A stretch of DNA of 13,761 nt from contig DASTCC010000399.1 in the NCBI GenBank assembly GCA_035711465.1, positions 1-13,761 of the forward strand, in the 5' to 3' direction. Each line of letters opens with the position of its first letter. Position 1 is the first letter of the stretch. The stretch comes from DASTCC01 sp035711465 (GTDB lineage Bacteria > Acidobacteriota > Vicinamibacteria > Vicinamibacterales > SCN-69-37). The notes under the pieces are model-generated. The model did no database searches. It was given only the letters and a program-made list of their open reading frames with translations, and was not told the origin of the DNA. Below, in pieces: positions 1 through 5,784 of this stretch. The position numbers were made by a program, and so were the translations under genes.

Positions 1-1
1 G

Positions 2-760
2 GGCCTGCTCGAGCTCGCCAACCTGCCCTACGTCGGCTGCGGCGTCCTGAGCTCGGCCGTCGGCATGGACAAGACGGTGATGAAGACGCTGTTCCGGGCG
101 CGCGGACTGCGCACGCCGGACTGGGTGACGCTGCTGCGCCACGACTGGGCGCGCACCCGCGACGGCCTGGTGCGGTCGATCGAAGATCAGCTGCCGTATC
201 CGATCTTCGTCAAACCCGCCAATCTCGGATCGAGCGTCGGCATCAGCAAGGCGCACGCGCACGACGAGCTCGTGCCGGCGATCGATCTCGCCTTCTCGTT
301 CGATCGCAAGGTCATCGTCGAAGCCGGCGTGCCCGAGGCGCGCGAGATCGAGTGCGCGGTGATCGGCAACGAGACGCCCGAGGCGTCGGTGCCGGGCGAG
401 ATCGTGCCGGCGCACGAGTTCTACGACTATGACGCCAAGTACGTCGACACCGGATCGCGGCTCGAGATTCCCGCGGTGCTCGATCCGGGTCTCGCCGACG
501 ACGTGCGGCGCCTGTCGATCGCCGCCTTTCAGGCGATCGACGGCGCCGGACTCGCGCGCGTCGACTTCCTCCTCAGCCGCACCACCGGCGAGCTCTTCCT
601 CAACGAGATCAACACGCTGCCCGGCTTCACGACGATCAGCATGTACTCGAAGTTGTGGGCGGCCTCGGGCGTCGACTACCCGACGCTCGTCGATCGACTG
701 ATCGCGCTGGCGATCGAACGCCACCAGCAGAAGCAGCAGCTCAAGACGAGCATGTTCTGA
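2..760 (+). CDS. ddl: D-alanine--D-alanine ligase, 5'-truncated by the window edge
   Basis: ATP-dependent ligation of two D-alanines for peptidoglycan precursor synthesis in the cytoplasm. The open frame runs in from the left edge: 252 residues are present, against roughly 350-370 for the DdlA-type family, so about the first hundred are missing. The ATG at 65 is internal, because family-like sequence (LANLPYVGCGVLSSAVGMDK) precedes it in frame. Visible ATP-grasp landmarks in order are the GMDK..MK segment, the nucleotide-binding lysine stretch FVKPANLGSSVGISKA, the acidic EIECAVIGN strand, the flexible-loop region EFYDYDAKYVD, and the metal-binding end RVDFLL...FLNEINTLPGFTTISMY. The carboxylates of VDF and NEIN are the expected Mg2+ ligands. 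The protein ends a few residues after the usual C-terminal helix, at TGA 758-760, so the 3' end is natural. Family-level confidence is high. A DdlA/DdlB-type enzyme is more likely than a D-Ala-D-Lac ligase, but the specificity residues lie partly outside the window. Confidence 0.93.
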   Translation, partial: GLLELANLPYVGCGVLSSAVGMDKTVMKTLFRARGLRTPDWVTLLRHDWARTRDGLVRSIEDQLPYPIFVKPANLGSSVGISKAHAHDELVPAIDLAFSFDRKVIVEAGVPEAREIECAVIGNETPEASVPGEIVPAHEFYDYDAKYVDTGSRLEIPAVLDPGLADDVRRLSIAAFQAIDGAGLARVDFLLSRTTGELFLNEINTLPGFTTISMYSKLWAASGVDYPTLVDRLIALAIERHQQKQQLKTSMF

Positions 761-798
761 TCGCCCGCGGCGTCTCGGGCGCCGGCGGAGGGGGCGAT
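760..798 (+). terminator. Possible stem-loop just after ddl
   Basis: ATCGCCC at 760-766 pairs perfectly with GGGCGAT at 792-798, and a smaller GGCG/CGCC hairpin can nest inside the loop. The stem sits directly on the ddl stop codon. Only a weak TTTT follows, about 14 nt later, so it is a poor intrinsic terminator. It may instead protect the 3' end of the mRNA. Low confidence. Confidence 0.3.
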
Positions 799-837
799 CG
801 CACGCGCGCGGTTTTGACACCAGCGCGTACTTTGTGC

Positions 838-865
838 TTGACACTTTTTCCTTCTCATCCATAAT
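838..865 (+). promoter_or_regulatory. Near-consensus sigma-70-type promoter
   Basis: A perfect -35 hexamer TTGACA (838-843) is followed after 16 bp by CATAAT (860-865, 5 of 6 bases of TATAAT), inside a short AT-rich island in otherwise GC-rich DNA. The predicted transcription start is near 872. A second TTGACA at 814-819 has no correctly spaced -10. Nothing long is coded for the next several hundred bases, so this promoter must serve the RNA element and/or the small ORF downstream. This is the most consensus-like promoter in the window. Confidence 0.65.
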
Positions 866-871
866 CTACAT

Positions 872-1070
872 CTTGCGTGAGAGCTTCCGGCTCAGACCAC
901 CTATTGGGTACGGTCAGAAGGCACGAGTCAGTCGCATTCGCGATCGCCGAGATGGACGTCGACGGTAAACGATTCGCGCCGGAAGCTCGATCGAACGGCG
1001 AAGTGACGCGCTACGGAATGGAGTAGGGCGGCGAGGGTGCGGCAGCAGTGCCGGCACCCTTTTTTGTTGT
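872..1070 (+). ncRNA. Candidate structured small RNA or regulatory leader
   Basis: A non-coding stretch of about 200 nt is bounded by the promoter at 838-865 and an intrinsic terminator at 1035-1070. An 11-bp perfect stem, GAGCTTCCGGC (881-891) with GCCGGAAGCTC (978-988), closes a domain of about 108 nt. Inside it, a hairpin can form at 895-915 (GACC/GGTC plus ACC/GGT around TATTG). After it, CTAC/GTAG with flanking CGC/GCG forms another stem at about 1010-1030. The length and long closing stem recall 6S RNA, but I cannot match 6S, SRP RNA, tmRNA, RNase P or a known riboswitch consensus by eye, and I do not name a family. The alternative is an attenuating 5' leader for the small ORF at 1224. 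No open frame of note lies inside on this strand. Confidence 0.45.
1035..1070 (+). terminator. Intrinsic terminator of the candidate RNA
   Basis: GGGTGC (1035-1040) pairs with GCACCC (1054-1059) and GGCA (1041-1044) with TGCC (1049-1052), with one bulged G and a 4-nt loop (GCAG). TTTTTT then GTTGT (1060-1070) follows directly. This is a textbook Rho-independent terminator. It lies between the promoter at 838 and the mini-ORF at 1224, so either the RNA ends here or transcription partly reads through. Confidence 0.72.
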
Positions 1071-1079
1071 GCGAGATGC

Positions 1080-1179
1080 CAGGCGCGCGTGACGGGAACA
1101 CACCGCGCGCCTGCCACGAAGCGCGGGTTCGGCGCGCGCGATCCGACGTGCCGTGCAGGCAGCGGAAAGCGGCGCACGT
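1080..1179 (+). other. Two further hairpins in the spacer before the mini-ORF
   Basis: C-AGGCGCGCG (1080-1089) pairs with CGCGCGCCT-G (1104-1113), 10 bp with a 14-nt loop. ACGTGC (1146-1151) pairs with GCACGT (1174-1179). They could form part of the 5' untranslated region of the lysine-rich mini-ORF. No clear separate promoter is visible between 1070 and 1210. In DNA this GC-rich, such stems also arise by chance, although the 10-bp stem is less easily dismissed. Confidence 0.35.
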
Positions 1180-1223
1180 GATGCCCACGCAGTAGACCAC
1201 CAACGAAGGGGGGGACAACTACA

Positions 1224-1277
1224 ATGGCGAAGAAAGCAGCCAAGGGCGGGAAGAAGAAGGGCGGCAAGAAGCGGTAA
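1224..1277 (+). CDS. 17-residue lysine-rich peptide
   Basis: A very short ORF, ATG to TAA, reading MAKKAAKGGKKKGGKKR. Nine of 17 residues are basic (8 Lys, 1 Arg) and the rest are Ala or Gly apart from Met, so the predicted pI is extremely high and a structured fold is unlikely. A strong purine-rich Shine-Dalgarno tract (AAGGGGGGG, 1206-1214) sits 9 nt upstream of the ATG, and an efficient intrinsic terminator follows 23 nt after the stop. That combination argues for a genuine translated unit despite the length. The composition resembles the lysine/alanine-rich tails of bacterial histone H1-like and HupB-type DNA-binding proteins, and it may bind nucleic acid or the ribosome; this is inference from composition only. 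I do not recognise a named family. It could also be a regulatory leader peptide. Confidence 0.5.
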   Translation: MAKKAAKGGKKKGGKKR

Positions 1278-1300
1278 GCCAGCCCGTACCCGCAAGAGAA

Positions 1301-1332
1301 AAAGGGGGGCGATCGTCGCCCCTCTTTTTTTT
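1301..1332. terminator. Strong bidirectional intrinsic terminator
   Basis: GGGGCGA (1306-1312) and TCGCCCC (1316-1322) form a perfect 7-bp stem around TCG, extendable through G1304-C1324 and the A/T flanks. On the + strand it is followed by eight T (1325-1332). On the minus strand the other flank (A 1299-1303) gives five U. It sits between the mini-ORF on the + strand and the convergent menC/cyclophilin unit on the minus strand, so it can end both. Confidence 0.8.
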
Positions 1333-1333
1333 G

Positions 1334-1354
1334 TCCGGGGACTTCGTCCCCGGA
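1334..1354. other. Perfect 9-bp hairpin beside the terminator
   Basis: TCCGGGGAC (1334-1342) and GTCCCCGGA (1346-1354) pair perfectly around a TTC loop. There is no T-run on the + strand after it. It lies immediately after the T-tract of the terminator at 1301-1332, so it may be an mRNA-stabilising stem or a small intergenic palindromic repeat. Confidence 0.5.
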
Positions 1355-1365
1355 CCCCTTACACG

Positions 1366-1600
1366 CTCACTCGCGGGGGCCCCAAATGCCCCGCTCCGTT
1401 CGCGTGCGCGGCTTCGCTATCGCTCGCCGCGTCGTTTCAGTCGGACACCTCGGTGCGGGGCGGACACCGTCACTCGGGCCCAGCGCCGTTCGCGTGCGCG
1501 GCTGCGCTATCGCTCGCCGCGTTGCCTCACTCGGACCTCGCTGCGGGGCAGACACTGTCACTCGGGCCCCGCGCCGTTCGGCTGCGCGGCTTCGGCTCGA
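1366..1600. repeat. Degenerate 88-90 bp tandem repeat, about 2.3 copies
   Basis: The motif CCGTTCGCGTGCGCGGC begins at 1396 and recurs at 1486, with a diverged copy (CCGTTCGGCTGCGCGGC) at 1574, giving periods of 90 and 88 bp. The rest of the unit is also shared: GCTATCGCTCGCCGCGT, a TCGGAC..CTCGGTGCGGGG or CTCGCTGCGGGG box, and CACTCGGGCCC just before each restart. The last copy stops after about 26 bp. No convincing gene lies here: the open frames on both strands are low-complexity and depend on the repeat. The block fills the 336 bp between the bidirectional terminator and the 3' end of the minus-strand cyclophilin gene. A small hairpin (TCGGCTC 1592-1598, GAGCCGA 1604-1610) ends it. Confidence 0.65.
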
Positions 1601-1668
1601 AATGAGCCGAGCGCGAGGCGACTTGGAGTCAGCCCCCGAGCCGCGAGCCGGGCAGCGCCGGCGAGCCA

Positions 1669-3816
1669 TCAGTGCTTGAAAACGACGCCGTCCCAGATAC
1701 GGATGCGCTCGATCACGTCCCACGGCGAGACCACGTCGAGGATGTCGTGGCCGGCGACGACGCGGCCGAAGACGGTGTACTGGCCGTCGAGGTGCGGCTG
1801 GGGTGACAGGGTGATGAAGAACTGGCTGCCGCCGGTTTCGGGACCCGACAGCGCCATGCCGACGGTGCCGCGCACGAAGGGCAGCGTACTGAGCTCGTCG
1901 CGGATCGTGTAGCCGGGACCGCCTGCGCCGTCGCCGCGCGGATCGCCCGCCTGGATGACGAAGTTGGGAATCAGCCGGTGGATGCGGATGCCGTTGTAGA
2001 AGCCCGATCGCGCCAGCGCAATGAACGATCGCGTCGTCAGCGGCGACTGCACGACGTTGAGCTCGATCTCGATCGTGCCGTGGCGGGTTTCGATGTACGC
2101 GTGCGGCGAGAACTCCGGATGGAGGAAGGCCGGCGACGTGAACAGGTCCGGCGACTCGCGCATCGGCGCCGGTCGCGTCGGCGCCGCAGTTGGATCGCCG
2201 AGCGCCACCAGCGCCGTCGCAGCCTGAATCCGGACGGACCAGTCCGGATCCGCGAGCGCCTTGCGCAGTGTGGGCTCGGCGGCGTCGCGTCCGTACGTGG
2301 CGAGGGCCGCGATGGCCGCCGACCTTGCGGCTTCGGTGGCGTCGCTGAGGCCGCGCTCGTAGGCCTCGGCGAGTTTCGGCGCCGCACCGGGAATCTTGGT
2401 GTCGCCGATCAGGCGCGCCGCGGTCGCGCGCACCGCGAAATCGGCGGTGTCGAGCGCCCGCAGCAGCCGCTCGGCCAGGTCGGGCGCCTTGACGCGCGAC
2501 AAGGCCTCGAGCGCGGGACCGACGACGCGGACGTCTTCATCGCTGGCGAGCTGCTCGAGCGGCGGCAGCGCGCGCGCCAAATCGAAGCGGCCGAGCACGC
2601 CGGCCAGGCCGGCGCGCACGACCGGATCGGGATCGGGCGGCAGGCTCGAGACCACGAGCAGAAACCCGTCGGCGTCGACGCGCGCCGCCGCCGTCATCGC
2701 CGCGAGCCGGACGGCTGGCGACGGCGACGTGAACTGGTCGATGAGCTCGGGAAAGACTTGCCGATCGCCGAGCGTGCCGAGCGCGGCGATCGCCTCGAGC
2801 GCGAGGTTGGTCGGCGTCTCGGCCGCGAACGCGAGCTTGGCGATCGGCTGCACGGCGTCGGGGCCGCCCACCTGCGCGAGCGTGCGCACCGCGACCACGC
2901 GCAGCCGTGGGTCGGCGTCGGCTTGCATCGCCAGCGCCTGCGACAGCGCGAATGCGCCGCGATCGCGGAGTGCGCCGAGTCCCCGCAGCGCGAACGACGG
3001 CGTGTAGACGCCCGCGCTCGAGGCGAGTTGCAGGAGCGCCGGCGCCGCGCGCCGATCGCCGCTGCGCTGCAGGGCGAACGCCACCGGCCACCAGCGCGAG
3101 ACCGGCGCGCCCGACGCGTCGAGCGCGACCCGTGCGATCGCGTCGTAGTTGCGCAGCCGGACCAGCGCGAACAGCGCCAGGCGGCACGCCTCCGCTTCGA
3201 ACGTCACCGCCGCCTCGTCGTCGGACGCGAGCGGCGCGAGACTCGCCGCGCACATCGTGAAGGCGTCGGCAATCGCGGGCGCGCGGGTCGCGTCGCCGAG
3301 CAGGCCCAGCCCCTGCGCGGCGCGGCCGCGAACCATCGGATCGGGATCGGCGAGTGCGGCCGCGAGCGGCTCGGCGCCCTCGCGCGCGCCCAGCAGGCCG
3401 ATCGCGAACGCGGCTTCGGCGCGGACGGGCGCGTCGGTGTCGGCGAGCGCCGAGACGAGCCAGGGCAGCGCCTCGCCCATCCGCACCCGGCCGAGCGCCA
3501 GCATCGCACGGCGCCGCACGCCGCTGTCGGGATCGAGCGAGAGCTCGGTGAGGTCCGCGGTCGCCGCGCGCAGCAACGGCCGTTGCCCCGGCGCCGGCGG
3601 CTCGTTGGCGGCCAGCGGCGGATCGCGCAGCACCCGCTGTTGCTCGAGTCGAAGAATCCATCCCACCTTCTGATCGATCGGCAGCTCCGGGCGCTCCGGG
3701 ATGGTCGGCGGCGGCGTCACCGGCGGCGCGGGCCTCGACGCGCAGCCGCCGAGCGTGAGCGAGATCAGCGCGAATGCAAGGCCGGCATAGCGGCGCCTGG
3801 ACGACGATCGATTCAC
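1669..3816 (-). CDS. Lipoprotein with HEAT-like repeats fused to a cyclophilin-type peptidyl-prolyl isomerase
   Basis: 715 residues. The N-terminus has an arginine-rich n-region, a hydrophobic stretch and the lipobox LGGC with Cys25, so the protein is probably exported and lipid-anchored. A Pro-rich linker (about 29-45) follows. From about 85 to 545 lie alpha-helical HEAT/PBS-lyase-like repeats, with the recurring pattern 'DPDPxVRxxAAxALGxLGD'. The C-terminal cyclophilin domain spans about 573-712, with IHR(614)LIPNFVIQAGDP, GSQFFITL (663-670) and HLDGQYTVFGRV. The catalytic arginine (R614) is kept, while the usual Phe of FHR is Ile. The likely job is prolyl isomerisation during envelope protein folding, with the repeats as a docking surface; this is inference. 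The start is GTG (3816-3814), which overlaps the menC stop as GTGA, a 4-nt overlap implying translational coupling. No other start is better placed before the signal sequence. Confidence 0.88.
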   Translation of the reverse strand: MNRSSSRRRYAGLAFALISLTLGGCASRPAPPVTPPPTIPERPELPIDQKVGWILRLEQQRVLRDPPLAANEPPAPGQRPLLRAATADLTELSLDPDSGVRRRAMLALGRVRMGEALPWLVSALADTDAPVRAEAAFAIGLLGAREGAEPLAAALADPDPMVRGRAAQGLGLLGDATRAPAIADAFTMCAASLAPLASDDEAAVTFEAEACRLALFALVRLRNYDAIARVALDASGAPVSRWWPVAFALQRSGDRRAAPALLQLASSAGVYTPSFALRGLGALRDRGAFALSQALAMQADADPRLRVVAVRTLAQVGGPDAVQPIAKLAFAAETPTNLALEAIAALGTLGDRQVFPELIDQFTSPSPAVRLAAMTAAARVDADGFLLVVSSLPPDPDPVVRAGLAGVLGRFDLARALPPLEQLASDEDVRVVGPALEALSRVKAPDLAERLLRALDTADFAVRATAARLIGDTKIPGAAPKLAEAYERGLSDATEAARSAAIAALATYGRDAAEPTLRKALADPDWSVRIQAATALVALGDPTAAPTRPAPMRESPDLFTSPAFLHPEFSPHAYIETRHGTIEIELNVVQSPLTTRSFIALARSGFYNGIRIHRLIPNFVIQAGDPRGDGAGGPGYTIRDELSTLPFVRGTVGMALSGPETGGSQFFITLSPQPHLDGQYTVFGRVVAGHDILDVVSPWDVIERIRIWDGVVFKH

Positions 3817-4922
3817 GCGTTGAACCTTTCGAGATGGATCGTCGCGGCCTCGAGCCGCGCCGGCACGGGATCGACGCCGATCCCGATGCCTTCCGGCACC
3901 GGCACGACACCGCCAGGGATCACGTCAATCGGCGGATCGATTAGATCCGGTGCGAAGTATCGGCGGCTCGCGGCGATGTCGCCAGGCAACGTGAAGCCCG
4001 GCAGCGTGGCGAGGTGCAGGTTGTGCGCCCGGCCGATGCCGCTCTCCAGCATGCCGCCAGGCCACAGCGGGATGCCGTGCTGCGCGGCAAGATCGTGGAC
4101 CGCGAGCGAAGGCCCGATGCCACCCATGCGGCCGGGCTTGACGTTGATCGCGCGGCAGGACTGCAGTTCGATCGCGTCGGCCGCTCTGTCCGGGCCGGTA
4201 ATCGACTCGTCGAGGCAAATCGGGGTGCGCAGGTCCGTCTGCAGTCGCGCGTGCCGCACGAGATCATCGTACCCGAGCGGCTGCTCGATCATCATCAGGT
4301 CGAACACGTCGAGCGCCTGAAGCGCGGCCAGATCTTCGGGCCGATACGCGCCGTCGGCGTCGACCACGAGCGGCACGTCGCCGACCTGCGACCGGATCGC
4401 GGCCACCGGCTCGCGATCCCAGCCCGGTCTGATGGTGATTTTGACCCGGCGGTAACCCGCCGCGAGCTCGATCCGCACACGCTCGACCAACGCCGACACC
4501 GAGCCTTCGATGCCGATCGACACGCCGGCCGGAATCGGACGCGGGGTCCCGCCGATGAACTCGCACAGCGGCTTGCCGGCGGCACGCGCGGCCAGATCCC
4601 AGATCGCCATCTCGAGCGCGGCCTTGGCCATCGAATGGCCACGGACCCGGTGCCAGGCCGCATGTGTCTCGCGCGGATCCCCAATGCGGCGGCCGAGAAC
4701 CGCCGGCACGAGGTAACGCGTCAGCACGTGCCAGGCCGACGCCGTCGTCTCCGAGCTGTCGTACGGATCCGCGTCGGCGACGCATTCGCCCCAGCCGACG
4801 ATGCCGTCGCTCGATACCGCCGCGAGCAAGAATTCCCGGTGAGCCATACGGCCGAAGCTCGTCGCGAAGGGCCTGACGAGCGGAAGCTTGACGATCGAGA
4901 GTTCGACGGCGTCGAGCCGCAT
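3813..4922 (-). CDS. menC: o-Succinylbenzoate synthase / N-acylamino acid racemase family enzyme (enolase superfamily)
   Basis: 369 residues, the usual family length. The expected reaction is dehydration of SHCHC to o-succinylbenzoate in menaquinone synthesis; some members also racemise N-succinyl amino acids. The start is ATG at 4922-4920, where family sequence begins (MRLDAVELSIVKLPLVRPF) with GAGG just upstream; longer in-frame extensions lack homology. Metal ligands appear as D188 (VVDAD), E213 (MMIEQPL) and D238 (CLDES). The second catalytic lysine is K262 (INVKPGRMGG), and the GGMLESGIGRAHN and LPGFTLPGD blocks are typical of the NSAR/OSBS branch. The oddity is the KxK motif, which reads K161-I-T163: the second Lys, the proton-abstracting base in the family, is Thr, encoded by ACC, two or more substitutions from a Lys codon. 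The family assignment is firm, but OSBS activity is therefore uncertain. The gene is first in a two-gene unit with the cyclophilin lipoprotein, and no other men gene is nearby. Confidence 0.85.
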   Translation of the reverse strand: MRLDAVELSIVKLPLVRPFATSFGRMAHREFLLAAVSSDGIVGWGECVADADPYDSSETTASAWHVLTRYLVPAVLGRRIGDPRETHAAWHRVRGHSMAKAALEMAIWDLAARAAGKPLCEFIGGTPRPIPAGVSIGIEGSVSALVERVRIELAAGYRRVKITIRPGWDREPVAAIRSQVGDVPLVVDADGAYRPEDLAALQALDVFDLMMIEQPLGYDDLVRHARLQTDLRTPICLDESITGPDRAADAIELQSCRAINVKPGRMGGIGPSLAVHDLAAQHGIPLWPGGMLESGIGRAHNLHLATLPGFTLPGDIAASRRYFAPDLIDPPIDVIPGGVVPVPEGIGIGVDPVPARLEAATIHLERFNA

Positions 4923-4930
4923 GCGCCTCG

Positions 4931-4936
4931 ATTGTA
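4931..4936 (-). promoter_or_regulatory. Candidate -10 box for menC
   Basis: Read on the minus strand, TACAAT (5 of 6 to TATAAT) ends 8 nt before the menC ATG, which would put the transcript start at or next to the start codon. No good -35 lies 16-18 bp upstream. GAGG at 4929-4926 could instead be a Shine-Dalgarno of a longer transcript; the two readings exclude each other. Confidence 0.35.
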
Positions 4937-4971
4937 CCTGCCCGCTCGACGAGGCCGACGCATCGTGGCGA

Positions 4972-4977
4972 TATACT
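4972..4977 (+). promoter_or_regulatory. Candidate -10 box for the deoxynucleoside kinase gene
   Basis: TATACT (5 of 6 to TATAAT) lies 9 nt before the GTG at 4987, so a transcript starting the normal 6-8 nt downstream would begin within a few bases of the start codon. No purine-rich ribosome binding site fits the remaining gap, and no -35 of quality is seen. This is consistent with a leaderless mRNA. Confidence 0.4.
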
Positions 4978-4986
4978 GCCGCGTCC

Positions 4987-5625
4987 GTGGAGTTTCGCCA
5001 TCTCGCGATCGAGGGACCGCCGGGCCTCGGCAAGACGGCCCTGGCGGAGCGTCTCGGCGCACGGCTCGATGCCACCGTCGTCCTCGACGAAAAGGACAAT
5101 CCGTTTCTCGACGACTTCTACCGCGACCGACCGGGCGCGGCGTTCCAGACCCAGCTCTTCTACACGCTCGCCCGGCATCGCCAGCTGCTTGGACTCCGGC
5201 AGGGCGATCTGTTCAACCAGACCACGATCGCGGACTTTCTGTTCGACCGCGATCGCATCTACGCATTCATGAACCTCGACGACAACGAGCTGTTCATCTA
5301 CCAGCGCCTCTACGATCTCGTCGCCCGCGATCTGCCGACGCCCGATCTGGTCGTCTCTCTCCAGGCGCCTACGGACCTGCTCCGCCGCCGCCTCCGCGAC
5401 CGCGCCAGCCAGTCCGACGACGAGGCAGCCTGGCCAGGCGACGACTACCTGGCCGAGCTCAACGAGGCCTATCAGCACTTCTTCTTTCACTACACGGCGA
5501 CGCCGCTCCTGGTGGTCGAAACCTCGCACCTCGACCTGACCTGGGGCGACGAGGCGCTGGACGACCTTCTGCGCCAGATTCAGGGCACGGGGCGCGGGAC
5601 GCAGTACTATGTGCCGCGGAAGTGA
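4987..5625 (+). CDS. Deoxynucleoside kinase (dAdo/dGuo/dCyd kinase family)
   Basis: 212 residues, the normal size for the family. It phosphorylates deoxynucleosides to monophosphates in nucleotide salvage, in the cytoplasm. The P-loop is GPPGLGKT (10-17), followed by a DEKDNPFLDDFYRD segment, the substrate-pocket helix (QTQLFYTLARHRQ, about 54-66), TIADFLFDRDRIYAF (80-94), and ELFIYQRLYDLV. The Arg-rich LID region is LLRRRLRDR (131-139). The tail HFFFHYTATPLLVVETS and final GTGRGTQYYVPRK match bacterial members, which often end in RGTQYFVP. The start is GTG at 4987, because the conserved protein begins just before the P-loop strand (VEFRHLAIEG). The in-frame ATG at 4888 would add 33 unrelated residues and run into menC. 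The LID is slightly unusual (RASQSDDE where RGRxxE is common). The exact base preference cannot be read from the sequence. It is divergent from menC. Confidence 0.87.
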   Translation: MEFRHLAIEGPPGLGKTALAERLGARLDATVVLDEKDNPFLDDFYRDRPGAAFQTQLFYTLARHRQLLGLRQGDLFNQTTIADFLFDRDRIYAFMNLDDNELFIYQRLYDLVARDLPTPDLVVSLQAPTDLLRRRLRDRASQSDDEAAWPGDDYLAELNEAYQHFFFHYTATPLLVVETSHLDLTWGDEALDDLLRQIQGTGRGTQYYVPRK

Positions 5626-5627
5626 CT

Positions 5628-5761
5628 CGGGCTGCGGGCTGCGGGCTCTGGGCCGCGGGCGGCGGAGGGTTTGGGGTTTCAGCCGGGGGACGTAAGAATG
5701 AGAGGTTGAATCGAGACTGGAGTTTCTGAGTTCTGAGTTTGAGTTTGAAGTTTTGAGTTTG
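5628..5761. repeat. Low-complexity intergenic spacer: GCGGGCT and GAGTTT short repeats
   Basis: Directly after the kinase stop, the unit GCGGGCT repeats about three times (5628-5647) and decays into G/C-only sequence. From 5720 the composition switches sharply to GAGTTT-type repeats: GAGTTT at 5720, 5735, 5741 and 5755, with GAGTTC at 5728 and variants between. This AT-rich patch in GC-rich DNA lies 24 bp before accD, where a promoter is expected, but I cannot pick a convincing -35/-10 pair. Slippage-generated microsatellite DNA is the simplest reading. Confidence 0.55.
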
Positions 5762-5784
5762 CAACCGTTTCCCACTCACCCCAT

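Noticed and set aside
865..1230. tRNA or 6S/SRP RNA
   Set aside because: No cloverleaf with a T-loop TTCRA pattern in the right place, no SRP tetraloop domain, and the long stem alone is not enough to call 6S RNA; left as an unassigned RNA candidate.
1366..1600. CRISPR-like array
   Set aside because: Period of 88-90 bp with degenerate whole-unit similarity and no unique spacers, so it is a tandem repeat rather than repeat-spacer alternation.
1153..1605. Plus-strand open frame spanning the mini-ORF, terminator and repeats
   Set aside because: It reads through two hairpins and the tandem repeat, and its apparent internal similarity is just the DNA repeat translated. The 17-codon frame has the ribosome binding site instead.
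1978..4320. Long open frame on the plus strand opposite the cyclophilin lipoprotein and menC
   Set aside because: Arg-rich shadow frame with no motif; the minus-strand genes have signal peptide, repeats and catalytic residues.
4888..4986. In-frame ATG extension of the deoxynucleoside kinase
   Set aside because: Adds 33 residues unrelated to the family and overlaps the menC start; GTG 4987 precedes the P-loop strand by the usual distance.
4923..5099. Longer N-terminus for MenC
   Set aside because: The extra 59 residues overlap the divergent kinase gene and have no enolase-superfamily similarity; ATG at 4922 fits the family start.
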